Positions 25,936-34,991 are shown, counted from the stretch's first letter. The stretch is 64,000 bases of DNA from Bartonella australis AUST/NH1 (GCF_000341355.1 NC_020300.1:1178001-1242000), one strand, 5' to 3'. Program-made: numbers and translations. Notes: generated by a model from the sequence alone, not told the origin.

Positions 25936-26304
25936 CTATCGCAGCATAATTTTGTTGTGATCTTCTAAAGATTGAATGGCTGTCTTTTTCTGCTCATCTT
26001 TGATGGTATCCGGCCATAGCAATTCGGAAGATTTCACTGTACTTAAGCACGCTGTAATCACCGCGCGTTGCTCTCGTTCCGTCGCATCAACTGTAGCAAA
26101 AGAAATGCCTGCGGGAATTTGGCTACCATCTACTGCTTTAGGATTAAGGGGGACATATTTTCCCGTGGCTGTGACCTTACCCATAACAGTGCCAGCCTCA
26201 ACAAGTGCCCCTGATGCAAATATAACTTCTTTGTTTGACATATCAGGTTCGTAGCGCCCGAGATAAGCACCATTGCGAACATCTGTATAAAAAATATTAC
26301 TCAT
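25936..26304 (-). CDS. Head decoration protein (lambda gpD family)
   Basis: 122 residues from the ATG at 26304. NGAYLGRYEPDMSNKEVIFA, GALVEAGTVMGKVTATGKYV and GISFATVDATEREQRAVITA are typical of the D/HDPD decoration protein with its N-terminal arm. It stabilises the capsid. Its start overlaps the end of the scaffold frame. Confidence 0.9.
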   Translation of the reverse strand: MSNIFYTDVRNGAYLGRYEPDMSNKEVIFASGALVEAGTVMGKVTATGKYVPLNPKAVDGSQIPAGISFATVDATEREQRAVITACLSTVKSSELLWPDTIKDEQKKTAIQSLEDHNKIMLR

Positions 26305-26765
26305 TGTATTGCCTTCCAAGCTGTTGCCCATTTTGCGTGAATCTTTGCCTTGCTCTTTCCGTCGCCATGGGGAGCAGTGGGTGATATTTTCAAAGATGTA
26401 CTTTTGAATACGGCAGCGTCTAAAACAGCCTTTTTGGCTCGTCCTAATCTCATACCGCTTTTAATCGCTTTCGCTGCATTAAAAGAAACGCCTAAGCGTT
26501 GTGCTTGTTTTTCAAGTTTTGTTAGTTCTTGAGCACGTTTTCTTTCCTTTTCAAGTGCAGCTTTTACATCTTCGCGATCTTCTTCGTTGTCTTCATCTTC
26601 TTCAGTTTCTTCACCTTCAACTTCATCTTCCTTATCTTCTGGGTCGTCAAAGACTTCGGTGTTTGCGTCAATGTCGTCATCTTCTTCAGCTTCGTCGTCG
26701 TCGTTGATGATTTCGATAATCCTTTTGTCATCATTTTCTTCAATTCGGTATTTGGTGCATGCCAT
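26301..26765 (-). CDS. Capsid assembly scaffold, overlapping the protease gene out of frame
   Basis: The 154-residue protein has a very acidic N-terminal half (long Asp/Glu runs, residues ~8-65), then VKAALEKERKRAQELTKLEK, QAQRLGVSFNAAKAIKSGMR, like the C-terminal scaffold part of S49-type proteases. AGAAGGA stands before its ATG at 26765. Its first ~200 bases overlap the 3' end of the protease gene in another frame. In lambda the scaffold Nu3 is in the same frame as the protease C; here the frames differ. Confidence 0.7.
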   Translation of the reverse strand: MACTKYRIEENDDKRIIEIINDDDEAEEDDDIDANTEVFDDPEDKEDEVEGEETEEDEDNEEDREDVKAALEKERKRAQELTKLEKQAQRLGVSFNAAKAIKSGMRLGRAKKAVLDAAVFKSTSLKISPTAPHGDGKSKAKIHAKWATAWKAIQ

Positions 26766-27658
26766 ATTTTTTGTCCTTCTTCTGTTGATATTGGGGGTAA
26801 TGAGATGGAATCCATTAAGGCTTCCAGGGCTTGTGCAAGGGTGCCCTGCACATCAGCTAACCCAAGCTCTATGGCCTGAGTGCCTATAAAAGTTTCTGCT
26901 TTCGTTTCGCGAATTGCGGCAGAACTCATAGACCTGCTTTGCGCCACCAAATCGACGAACATGTCGTAGAGCAGTGTGCAATCTGCTTGCATTTTTTTTA
27001 ATGCTGTATCAGCTAATGGCTCGTGAGGATTGCCGTGAAGTTTATGATCGCCTTCAAAAATAAACGTCCATTTATATCCGCTTTTTTCATCAGCACGTGA
27101 TTGATCGAGATGTGCACAAACAACGCCAATTGAACCTACAACAGCTGTGCGTGCAATCCAGATTTGAGCAGCAGAACAAGCAATGGCGTAAGCCGCCGAA
27201 CATGCAAGTTCATTTGCATGTGCCCAAATAGGTTTATTATATTGTTGCGACAGTGCCCGGAACTCTTCAACCAGATCAAAAACTCCTCCGGCTTCCCCTC
27301 CTCCACTATCAATATCGAGCAATACAGCGCGAACATCAGATTGTTGAATAGCTTCACGAAAAGAAGCGCTTAAACCTTCATAAGAGGTCAATCCTGATGA
27401 TGCACCAAGCCATGCACCACGGCGTACAAGTGTGCCGTGAACTGGTAGTATGGCGACATTGTTTTGCACCACGTAGGTTTCAGGCGGCCTTAAAGCTATG
27501 GCATCATTTTGCGAAAAGGCTCCTATTGGAAACTTTTCCCCCGCAAAAAGACGCGGCGCAAGAGCATTAAGAATGACATCAAGTTTTGTGGAAGCAAGCA
27601 TGTGAGGAACACCAAAAAGGCGTGACATCAAAAACGGCATATCGAGATTATTTACCAT
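26564..27658 (-). CDS. Prohead protease, S49 family (lambda gpC-like)
   Basis: 364 residues from the ATG at 27658; upstream starts would run into the portal gene. The catalytic core shows VLLDIDSGGGEAGGVFDLVE, the serine in ELACSAAYAIACSA and the lysine in FEGDHKLHGNPHEPLAD, as in SppA-type serine/lysine proteases that mature the prohead. The final ~65 residues are a Lys/Thr-rich low-complexity tail produced by the overlap with the acidic scaffold frame, so the useful part may end near residue 300. Confidence 0.9.
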   Translation of the reverse strand: MVNNLDMPFLMSRLFGVPHMLASTKLDVILNALAPRLFAGEKFPIGAFSQNDAIALRPPETYVVQNNVAILPVHGTLVRRGAWLGASSGLTSYEGLSASFREAIQQSDVRAVLLDIDSGGGEAGGVFDLVEEFRALSQQYNKPIWAHANELACSAAYAIACSAAQIWIARTAVVGSIGVVCAHLDQSRADEKSGYKWTFIFEGDHKLHGNPHEPLADTALKKMQADCTLLYDMFVDLVAQSRSMSSAAIRETKAETFIGTQAIELGLADVQGTLAQALEALMDSISLPPISTEEGQKIWHAPNTELKKMMTKGLSKSSTTTTKLKKMTTLTQTPKSLTTQKIRKMKLKVKKLKKMKTTKKIAKM

Positions 27659-29189
27659 ATGCACGCACCTCACTGCCTTGATCTCTTTCATAATCTTCAT
27701 AAGATTCTGAAGGGTCATCAATCACTTCACGATTAGCAGAAGGATCTGCTATATCTGTGTCAAAGGATAAGCCACGCGCTAAGGCGTCTTTATGTTCTTC
27801 CTCGAGTTCGGCATGAATACTGTCAATATCAAAACCGCGTTCAGCAAGTGCCATACGTCGCGTCTTCAGACCTGCGCGAATTTCTTCTTTTTCCGCTGAG
27901 ATATCCTTTCTTGGATCAATCATTTCAAGTGGCGGTGCAAAGCTTTCACATTGAAGCCATGGTAAAGAATTTTCTTCCCATCCTGGTAAATGAATACGTC
28001 CAGCAAGCACGGCCATTTCAACGAAGCGTTCCCAAACAATGCGATTGAACTGAAAAGCAATAATATGTTCACGCCACTGTTTGACATGACGTCTAAACTG
28101 GATGATAGCGGTGCGTACATTAGAAAAATTACCCCGTGTAACGTCTCCAGTGACAACGGCGTAAGGCATATTCAATGCTGCACAAATTTTCAAAATATTA
28201 CGATATTGAAAAGCTTCATAAGAGCCGCCAACTTCTACGGGATTTGAAAATTTAATATCTTTATTTTCTCCCAAATAAAACGCTGAACCAGGTTGCACGG
28301 CGGGCAATTCTGGTGGTTCTTCGACGCTTTTGTCGCTACGGTTATCATACAATCTTTCATCCTGGGGAGAAGTTCCTGTGATAAATATCGCAAAAAGAGC
28401 TGCTGTTCTTTTTCGATCAAGCTCCGCATCATCATAAGAATCGAGCTGAAAAATCTTTGCCATGCTGCGCGTTATTTTAGGTGACCCCCGTAATTGTCCT
28501 GCAATGCGACGTTCTTTGATATGAAGAACCATTTCAGCAGGCACTCTCACGCGCTCTTGATTTTCAAATGCTCCGTTCGGTGGGCAATCATCATAAGGAT
28601 GATATTTCCAAAAATGATAAGCAACGCGCTTGCCACTCGCATTAAATTCAATGCCCATACGAATGTAATTGCCTTCAATTTCAGCTAACCCATTATAAGT
28701 GAAATCCAGCATTTCGGTGGGGTAAATTTGCAATTGAAGAGGCACACCCGAGCGCCCATAAAAGTCGATATAGTGCAAGCGCACAAAACATTCGCCAGTT
28801 AAAAAAACCTCTCGTGCAATGGTCGCTTGAAGTCCATAAAAATTCGCGTCTTCATCGTAATCGGCTTCGTCAACCCATTGCCACCAAAGATCAAGGAGCT
28901 CTTTCTTTTCTTTCTGAAAGCCTTCAATTCTAGGATAAGGCTTAATGCCATCGCTTACAGCAGCAGAGACCCATTCTTCCGTAGCAGAACCGTAAATAGA
29001 TTCATTGTCATAAAGCCATCTGGATCGTGCGATAATTGTATCGCCGCATTCTTCAATCGCCTTATTGATATGTTTTTTTGCAGGATCAAAACCGCCCATG
29101 CGACGGCTACGGCTTGCTGCTTCAAAATGTGGATTATGGTTGCTGAAATTGCCCAAAAATCCTGTGATTTTATTTAAAAAGCCAGCCAT
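27648..29189 (-). CDS. Portal protein (lambda gpB family)
   Basis: The 513-residue protein has GGFDPAKKHINKAIEECGDT, RSRWLYDNESIYGSATEEWV, VFLTGECFVRLHYID and YAVVTGDVTRGNFSNVRTAI, the signature of lambda-type portals (pfam Phage_portal_2). It forms the dodecameric DNA channel and binds the terminase. It overlaps the protease start by 11 bases and the gpW-like gene by one. Confidence 0.95.
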   Translation of the reverse strand: MAGFLNKITGFLGNFSNHNPHFEAASRSRRMGGFDPAKKHINKAIEECGDTIIARSRWLYDNESIYGSATEEWVSAAVSDGIKPYPRIEGFQKEKKELLDLWWQWVDEADYDEDANFYGLQATIAREVFLTGECFVRLHYIDFYGRSGVPLQLQIYPTEMLDFTYNGLAEIEGNYIRMGIEFNASGKRVAYHFWKYHPYDDCPPNGAFENQERVRVPAEMVLHIKERRIAGQLRGSPKITRSMAKIFQLDSYDDAELDRKRTAALFAIFITGTSPQDERLYDNRSDKSVEEPPELPAVQPGSAFYLGENKDIKFSNPVEVGGSYEAFQYRNILKICAALNMPYAVVTGDVTRGNFSNVRTAIIQFRRHVKQWREHIIAFQFNRIVWERFVEMAVLAGRIHLPGWEENSLPWLQCESFAPPLEMIDPRKDISAEKEEIRAGLKTRRMALAERGFDIDSIHAELEEEHKDALARGLSFDTDIADPSANREVIDDPSESYEDYERDQGSEVRAYGK

Positions 29190-29437
29190 TAATAACCCCG
29201 TGATATATTAAAATAAAAAACACGTGAACGCCTACGACTTTCAAGATCAGCTATTTGCCCATCAAGCATCTGGATAGCTCTACGAAGTTCTTCGACGGAA
29301 CGGTTGCTTACTTGCTTATCGCCATGGCGTACCGATTGCGCACCTGAATAAAGAGCATCTTCCAGTTCTTCTCGCCGTTTTTTTAAGCTTTCAAGCCTTT
29401 CAGATTTGCTATTAAATTGCTCTGAATCTTCACTCAT
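29189..29437 (-). CDS. gpW-like head-tail connector protein
   Basis: The 82-residue, mostly helical protein (ERLESLKKRREELEDALYSG) with SVRHGDKQVSNRSVEELRRA in the middle fits the lambda gpW family. It lies between terminase and portal, the same place as W in lambda. Confidence 0.85.
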   Translation of the reverse strand: MSEDSEQFNSKSERLESLKKRREELEDALYSGAQSVRHGDKQVSNRSVEELRRAIQMLDGQIADLESRRRSRVFYFNISRGY

Positions 29438-29445
29438 AGATATCT

Positions 29446-31371
29446 CTAATCCCTCCGCATATAAGGACTTACGACTACTTTGAATTGCTTTTTTTGAGGC
29501 TCTTTTGCTTGAAGCCTTTTCAAAGAAGACAACAAAGAATTTCCTGATATTGGCTGCTTCAAAGGCGTTTCAGCATTCTTAAGATCTTCTAAGCGCTTTT
29601 CCAAAATGTCGACTTCTCGATTAAGGTTCAGCCCCCCCGAAATCAGACCTTGTAAAGCAGCGTAAGCATAGACTCTGCAATCCAACGCTTCGTTTCGTGC
29701 TTTTTCACTTTTTTGCCATTCGATACGTTTGAAGCCTTTAAAATATTTGATGACTTTTCGTTCAGCGGTCAGCTGGTCAAAATATTCCCGATCAAGGCTT
29801 TTATGAAAGTGTGTTGCCCCAGCACCAGATGCCTCAGGACCAGATTTCTTAAACCGCGCTGTAATGATCTCTTTCGCAGCATCAACACCAACAATATAGA
29901 GATTAATCTGTCCTTTGTTGTTTCTGCTTGGGCGGCGCGGCCATACCGCACGCCATCCCGATTGTCCCTTAATCCCCCATATGCGTCTTCCCTCACGGGG
30001 ACGCACATAATTATAAACAGCTTGTGTATGTCCTCCACCGGTATCAATACAAGCAGCTGCTATCCTTATGCCATCTTTATAACCTGGGTGCGGCCAGTCT
30101 TTTCGGAGATAGGCGTCTAATTGATCCCAGACTTCAAAAGAAGATGGATCACCGAGGATCACTTGATAGTCTATATTCCAGCTTTCCTCACCGCGCCCCC
30201 ATCCCACCACTTCGAGTTCCAAACGATCATTCTGTACATCAATTCCTGCTGTCAATAACACGGCTTGTGGTGGTGCAATGGGATAATCTTCACGCCGTGC
30301 ATAAAGGCTTTCAGGATCAACAACTTCGCCAGTCCTGTCCTCCCATGGTTCTCCAAGCACTGTATTGACAAAAGGCTGTAATAATGCCGGATCATCTTTA
30401 GCATCTAAAAATTCACGGGCACATTCTCCCCAAGTTAGCCAAGGTGAATAGAGTGCCGAAATATGATAAGAGCGCAAATTTGGTCTGCTTGACTCGCTCG
30501 TCGGTAGCCAACACGCACCTCTTTCCTCACACATCAAATCAGTTTTTCGGTGTTCCGCATGTTCGTGACCGCAATGAGCACAAACAAAAACAGCTTTCTC
30601 AGGGGCTCCTTTCGGCCACTTAATTTGGGACCAAACAATAGGTTGTAGAGTGCCACATGCATCACAAGGGACGTTGTAATATCGTTGATCTCCGAGCACA
30701 AAATCCTTAACGATACGGCTTGTGTCACGATGTGTAGGCGTAGACAATTTAAAAATCTTTCGTTGAACGAAGGTAGAGGTACGCCTTTCAGCGATCATCA
30801 CCGGATCACCTTCATTATCGACGCTCAGTGGATAGGCATCGACTTCATCAAGGACCAGATAGCGAATAGGCATAGAGCGCAATCCAGCAGCACTGTTGGC
30901 TCCTGTAATCATTAAGGCACCGCCATCAAACTCTTTCGAGAACATTGTATTACCACTGTCACGTGAACGGGCGGGAGCAATGCGTTCACTTAAAGCCGGA
31001 CTCGCCATAATCATCGGATCAAGACGTGTCTTTGAAAGCTTCTTGGCTGTCTCAACCGTTGGCATCACATAAAGCGCCGGTCCCGGACTGTGGTGAATAG
31101 CGTAACCGCAGAAATTCAATCCTGCTTCAGACATTCCCACTTGAGCACCTTTCATCACTATAGTAGTTTCAATCGGCACGTAGGATGAAAGGTTATCCAT
31201 AATTTCGCGCAAGTAAGGTGTACGCTTCGTCCTCCACAAACCAGGCTCAGCACTTGCAACTGTGCTTAGATATCTATTTTTGTCCGCCCATTGTGAAACT
31301 GTATAAGGTGGGTCCGGTTGTCTCGCATCATTGGCATTCGCGAAAAATTCTTTAACAGAGCTCTCATCCAT
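29446..31371 (-). CDS. Terminase large subunit (lambda gpA family)
   Basis: 641 residues. The ATPase half shows PLRYL-type context: TTIVMKGAQVGMSEAGLNFC (Walker-A-like), IRYLVLDEVDAYPLSVD (Walker B) and STPTHRDTSRIV; the nuclease half has GIDVQNDRLELEVVGWGRGE and IRIAAACIDTGGG. A zinc-finger-like CDACGTLQP ... CAHCGHEH lies between. It packages DNA and cuts cos-type ends, suggesting cohesive ends. Confidence 0.95.
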   Translation of the reverse strand: MDESSVKEFFANANDARQPDPPYTVSQWADKNRYLSTVASAEPGLWRTKRTPYLREIMDNLSSYVPIETTIVMKGAQVGMSEAGLNFCGYAIHHSPGPALYVMPTVETAKKLSKTRLDPMIMASPALSERIAPARSRDSGNTMFSKEFDGGALMITGANSAAGLRSMPIRYLVLDEVDAYPLSVDNEGDPVMIAERRTSTFVQRKIFKLSTPTHRDTSRIVKDFVLGDQRYYNVPCDACGTLQPIVWSQIKWPKGAPEKAVFVCAHCGHEHAEHRKTDLMCEERGACWLPTSESSRPNLRSYHISALYSPWLTWGECAREFLDAKDDPALLQPFVNTVLGEPWEDRTGEVVDPESLYARREDYPIAPPQAVLLTAGIDVQNDRLELEVVGWGRGEESWNIDYQVILGDPSSFEVWDQLDAYLRKDWPHPGYKDGIRIAAACIDTGGGHTQAVYNYVRPREGRRIWGIKGQSGWRAVWPRRPSRNNKGQINLYIVGVDAAKEIITARFKKSGPEASGAGATHFHKSLDREYFDQLTAERKVIKYFKGFKRIEWQKSEKARNEALDCRVYAYAALQGLISGGLNLNREVDILEKRLEDLKNAETPLKQPISGNSLLSSLKRLQAKEPQKKQFKVVVSPYMRRD

Positions 31372-31415
31372 CATCGACCATATGATTATTCATTCTTCAC
31401 TTACTGAAAACTCTC

Positions 31416-32033
31416 TTATTCTGGAGATTGAGAATCATGAAAAGGAACTGGAATATGAACCGCCTCAAGCAGAGCTTCCCGCATATAATGATCAATGGCA
31501 CCAATAAGACTGGCAGCCTCACATCCAACCTGAGCAGCAATCGCCGCACCAAACCGATGAGGGAAATTTAACATCGTATCACGGTGAGCTCTTCCAAACT
31601 CACGGGCGGCTTTCTTCACTTCTTCGCGATCAACAGTCGTTTCGCGCAACCGCTCAAGTGCAATCTTCTCACTTTCAAGCGCAACCTGCATCCTCTCCAA
31701 TTTGATCTTGTATTCATTGGCTCCATCGGTGGAGTCTTGTTTTATCTTTGCTCGCGCTTGATCATCAGGTTCTAAAAGCGGATAAGGACGCTTCGTTGGA
31801 TTCTCATTCCAGATGGCTGTTGCAAGAGCTTCATTGACCGAGCCATCTTCAAAAAGGGCAGCGTCAAATTTACCTGTTTTGAAACGAGACACAACCGCAT
31901 TAGGAGATACCTGCATCTTTCTTGCAAAGGCCCGAACCGAGAGACCTTGTCTATCCTTCTTATTCATCAAATATTTTCTCCATTGTGAAGAATGATATTT
32001 TGCAGAACAAATTGTTGGCTTCCTTCTCGCCAT
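31416..32033 (-). CDS. Putative terminase small subunit
   Basis: The 205-residue protein precedes the large subunit by 41 bases. The N-terminal part has a helix-turn-helix (LSVRAFARKMQVSPNAVVSR), suitable for binding the packaging site, and the middle is a long helix (MQVALESEKIALERLRETTV), as in Nu1-like subunits. The C-terminal IAAQVGCEAASLIGAIDHYM may contact the large subunit. The assignment rests on position and architecture. Confidence 0.75.
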   Translation of the reverse strand: MARRKPTICSAKYHSSQWRKYLMNKKDRQGLSVRAFARKMQVSPNAVVSRFKTGKFDAALFEDGSVNEALATAIWNENPTKRPYPLLEPDDQARAKIKQDSTDGANEYKIKLERMQVALESEKIALERLRETTVDREEVKKAAREFGRAHRDTMLNFPHRFGAAIAAQVGCEAASLIGAIDHYMREALLEAVHIPVPFHDSQSPE

Positions 32034-32092
32034 AAAGGGGGTCCTTTACGGCGCCGACTAGAAACAAATTTCAATATGGCAAGAAAATATTT

Positions 32093-32170
32093 TGCACAGT
32101 GTACAGGGTGTAATGCACAGTGTACATACTAAAATTATTATTTATCAATGACTTATGTGTACAATGTACA
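32093..32170. promoter_or_regulatory. Repeat-rich control region upstream of the packaging operon
   Basis: TGCACAGTGTACA occurs exactly at 32093-32105 and 32114-32126, 21 bases apart (two helical turns), followed by the related TGTGTACAATGTACA at 32156-32170. Each unit has a GTGTAC or GTAC centre. This looks like operator or activator binding sites, or part of a cos/packaging region. The whole gap 32034-32360 has no credible gene. Confidence 0.55.
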
Positions 32171-32360
32171 GTCAATTTGAAAATTCTGTCGCTAGAGATA
32201 TCCCGCGCTCGCCTGCCCCGCAATAAAGCCACCCCGCCAGAAAGTACCTTTCTCATTGATTTTACTGCATTTTTTCCACAAGAAACCAAAGAACAATGAG
32301 TGATCAGCTTTAAAATTAAACTCATTATGTGTAGCGCACCGATATCATCTAAAAAGGTGA

Positions 32361-32939
32361 TTAAGCTTTCTTCTTGGCAGCGTATTCTTGGCGTGCCAAT
32401 TGGATCTGAATATTTTTAGTTAATCTTTCGTGGGCATATTTTTCAATGGAACCCGTTACCTCTTGTCCGGACATGACTTTCGCAATCGCAGGCCCTTCTT
32501 GTTTCGCAATAGGAAACTTATCGCCTTTGGCCTTTTCGAATACGTTACCCCCCATATTTAAATCAACGCGCTTAGGAAATCTTCCGCCCCGAATAAAACC
32601 ATGGGGCAGGATCTGTCTTTTCCCAAATAGTGTATAGACTACGCCACGTTTTGTTTCTTTTGCTTTAAAGAATTTAAGAGGCAGTGCTGTTCCGCTCCCA
32701 ATGATTTCCGTTTCAAGAAATTTCGCTGTGGCCTTTGCTTTGATATAAATCCCTTGCTTAACACGCTTTGATTTGGCCGATGTAAGTTCGGTAACTTGCT
32801 TTTCAGCGAAGCGCTCAACCTGCTTTGCTGAGCTATTGATAGCGTTGCGCAAAGCCCAATTAAGGCGTGGTGCTTGGAGATTGCTGAAGCTCTTTTCTAC
32901 CTGTTGAAGATACCATTTTTGTCGGATGATTAATGTCAA
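32361..32939 (-). CDS. Phage minor tail protein Z-like
   Basis: The 192-residue, basic protein starts LQQVEKSFSNLQAPRLNWAL, with RNAINSSAKQVERFAEKQVT, YTLFGKRQILPHGFI and SGQEVTGSIEKYAHERLTKN. This pattern fits prophage minor tail protein Z / head completion proteins. Its place upstream of the terminase, apart from the tail genes, is unusual. Confidence 0.7.
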   Translation of the reverse strand: MTLIIRQKWYLQQVEKSFSNLQAPRLNWALRNAINSSAKQVERFAEKQVTELTSAKSKRVKQGIYIKAKATAKFLETEIIGSGTALPLKFFKAKETKRGVVYTLFGKRQILPHGFIRGGRFPKRVDLNMGGNVFEKAKGDKFPIAKQEGPAIAKVMSGQEVTGSIEKYAHERLTKNIQIQLARQEYAAKKKA

Positions 32940-32942
32940 ATT

Positions 32943-33254
32943 CTAAGCCTTTTTTGAGATAGATGCCGATGGTTTAGAAACCTTCGATATTTTTGACTCT
33001 CCGAGAGAAACTTCCTCTGCTCCTGGTTTAATGGATGTTTGAACCGCTTCTTGCTCCACCTGTTCAACTACCTTACCAGGCTTTTCTCTTATATCGATCA
33101 TAGTAAAAGGCTTTGCAGCGTTAGCACGTTTAAGACGAGCATAGACATGATGGGAAACTTCGACAAATGGATTGTCCGGCGTTGAAGGTTCAAAACGGAC
33201 GGTGCTTTTACTATCGCCAACAACACACATGGGTTTAGTGATAACTGCTTTCAT
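32943..33254 (-). CDS. Unknown phage protein
   Basis: The 103-residue protein has an N-terminal beta-like part (MKAVITKPMCVVGDSKSTVR, NPFVEVSHHVYARLKRANAA) and a Glu/Lys-rich disordered tail. I do not recognise a family. It lies 3 bases before the Z-like gene on the same strand and looks co-transcribed with it. Possibly a small head or completion protein. Confidence 0.6.
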   Translation of the reverse strand: MKAVITKPMCVVGDSKSTVRFEPSTPDNPFVEVSHHVYARLKRANAAKPFTMIDIREKPGKVVEQVEQEAVQTSIKPGAEEVSLGESKISKVSKPSASISKKA

Positions 33255-33611
33255 TTTTGTTCCTTTTGAGGTGGGAAATTAATGACATAAATGGCCGATT
33301 AATAAGTTTTGATATCGGCAAAATGGATCAGCCAATTTTGTTCAAAAAACACGACTTTCAAACCACACTGAAAGCTTGATATTTTACTGCCCTAAAACTG
33401 CCAAAAAAGACGCAATTCTTCTTTGCCAGTTAGAGGTGATGATCAAGATCGAGGGATGAAGTGCCTAACTATAAGAAAATAAAGGGTTTTAACGACAAAT
33501 AACGAGGCGTTTAAATGAAAAAAGCAGGAACAAATTCCTGCCGCTAGATACAATTCTGCCATTGAATTTGTGCAACTTAATCGAACTTTTTTGGAAAGTC
33601 AAGTAAAAAAA
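33255..33611. other. Intergenic gap with a repeat shared with element C
   Basis: No gene is seen. The part 33420-33612 is closely similar to 53190-53400 in element C, including the terminator; it therefore belongs to the common phage backbone. It separates the late operon from vapBC. Confidence 0.5.
33518..33541 (-). terminator. Intrinsic terminator after vapBC
   Basis: On the minus strand a perfect GCAGGAA/TTCCTGC stem is followed by six T. The copy in element C lies at 53296-53319. Confidence 0.8.
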
Positions 33612-34037
33612 TTAAGCCTTATCAATGTCTGTGTGAATAAAGTCATTACCTTTGAATAATAAAGGCAATTTATGATTGACAGCACACGCATAGGCGAAAC
33701 AATCCCCCATATTTAATTGGGCCTTTTGTCCTGTCCCCTTACCGAATTTTTGTTTTGCATCAAGAGCTTTTTCGCCTTCATCTTCCGATACAGGGATAAG
33801 AGAAATTTTATGCGCCATAAAAAATTCATGTACAGCAAGCCTACTTTCTTTGAGTGTTGTTTGTGATATCGGCTTGCCTTTCGGTGTATTGAATACGCAA
33901 AGCCCCGCTACAGCCTCAAACTTTGCTATAGAAGACGAATATTTTTCTTTGGCTAACTTTAGCTTTTCGTTAAAAAACGCGGCTTCTGGTTCTTCATTAA
34001 TAACGGCTATAATCGCTGAAGCATCAACAAACATCAT
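33612..34037 (-). CDS. vapC: VapC-family PIN-domain toxin
   Basis: The 141-residue protein shows the PIN acidic residues: Asp in FVDASAIIAVI at the start, Glu in KFEAVAGL near residue 42, Asp in NMGDCFAYACA near 111 and Asp in KGNDFIHTD near 130. VapC toxins are Mg-dependent RNases. The start overlaps the antitoxin stop (ATGA), so synthesis is coupled. Confidence 0.92.
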   Translation of the reverse strand: MMFVDASAIIAVINEEPEAAFFNEKLKLAKEKYSSSIAKFEAVAGLCVFNTPKGKPISQTTLKESRLAVHEFFMAHKISLIPVSEDEGEKALDAKQKFGKGTGQKAQLNMGDCFAYACAVNHKLPLLFKGNDFIHTDIDKA

Positions 34038-34300
34038 ATTCCCCCACTTAAATCATCGAAGAAAGCTTTCTTATCTTCTTCGTTCCAATGGGGATTATTT
34101 TTTCTGACTTTCGTTCTAAATCTCTTTTGTATAGCTGCTATTTTTTCATCTATGGATGGTTCATTCCGTTTTTGCTGTTGTAGAAGCAACATCCCTTTTT
34201 CGACGGTATCACGCAAACTTTTGAAACCGTTTTCATTCTTCACTTGTTCAACCAATTCCCTGACACTAGGATCAGCAATAAATAGAGATTTCCCTGCCAT
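34034..34300 (-). CDS. vapB: VapB-family antitoxin
   Basis: The 88-residue protein (SLFIADPSVRELVEQVKNEN at the start) matches the Rv0623-type VapB antitoxins: an N-terminal DNA-binding strand and helices and a C-terminal toxin-binding tail (WNEEDKKAFFDDLSGGI). Order antitoxin-toxin, four-base overlap. Confidence 0.85.
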   Translation of the reverse strand: MAGKSLFIADPSVRELVEQVKNENGFKSLRDTVEKGMLLLQQQKRNEPSIDEKIAAIQKRFRTKVRKNNPHWNEEDKKAFFDDLSGGI

Positions 34301-34357
34301 GATATTATTCCATAATTAATAGCTTTTTATTGATATGATGATATCATATATATAATA

Positions 34358-34981
34358 TTATTTATAGGATTTTTCTACGAAAGATGCCTTTTTTCCGGGA
34401 TTAAAATGGGCGTGAAGAATATCGCATAAAAGACGTAAACTAGCCATATAGTGAGACATGGCAATGTCGCGCAATATTACGTGTTTTATAATAATTGCAA
34501 AATGGGCATTTGGATTATCTCTTTGTCCTTTCGCAATAGCCTTATTCGCCTCATCATAACGCTTAATGGCCTGTTTGCACCATTTTGTATATTCGTCATC
34601 ATTTCCACCCAGCACGATTACTCCTTTGTCCCATACAGCTCCTGGTGAGCATATTGCTTGTTTATATTCATTAACCACATAAAGATATTTGACGACAGCA
34701 TCATATTGATCTGCCGTAATACCTCTTCCTGGTTCCCTTTCATTCAAGAGCACCAGCCTGCCTAAATTGGTGGCGGACCGCGGGTCTCTGGCCTCTTCAA
34801 GGCTTAAACCCGTTAATCTTGCCCTGACTTCAAGAGATGTATTATCCGGTGGGTTTTTTGCTCTCGATGGCTTCCCATTCGGCTGTCGACGAATTCCCTC
34901 AAACTTCGGCCGCCCTCGCCTTCTCTTCGTACGTAATTTCCCCGCTTTTGAGCGTGCTTTTGTTATACTTCCTTTTCCCAT
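34358..34981 (-). CDS. Unknown basic protein (possible nucleic-acid binder)
   Basis: The 207-residue protein starts with a very basic AT-hook-like stretch (ITKARSKAGKLRTKRRRGRP), then a helical domain with LVLLNEREPGRGITADQYDA and YLYVVNEYKQAICSPGAV. I do not recognise the family. It lies 57 bases from vapB and just after the SSB gene in the same operon, at the boundary of early and late genes, so it may be a late-gene regulator or packaging factor; this is inference. Confidence 0.6.
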   Translation of the reverse strand: MGKGSITKARSKAGKLRTKRRRGRPKFEGIRRQPNGKPSRAKNPPDNTSLEVRARLTGLSLEEARDPRSATNLGRLVLLNEREPGRGITADQYDAVVKYLYVVNEYKQAICSPGAVWDKGVIVLGGNDDEYTKWCKQAIKRYDEANKAIAKGQRDNPNAHFAIIIKHVILRDIAMSHYMASLRLLCDILHAHFNPGKKASFVEKSYK

Positions 34982-34991
34982 TCAAACCACC

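Noticed and set aside
26501..26889. Open frames on the plus strand over the acidic scaffold region
   Set aside because: They are antisense readings of the GAA/GAT-rich stretch (Leu/Phe/Ser runs), with no motifs and no ribosome binding sites.
9045..32033. Gene transfer agent instead of a prophage (Bartonella carries such agents)
   Set aside because: The cluster is continuous with integrase, two repressors, replication and recombination genes and is bounded by att cores, so a temperate prophage fits better.
32071..32325. 84-residue frame on the minus strand upstream of the small terminase
   Set aside because: It runs through the phased repeats (giving YTVHYTLYTVQ-like peptide repeats) and lacks a domain; better explained as a control region.
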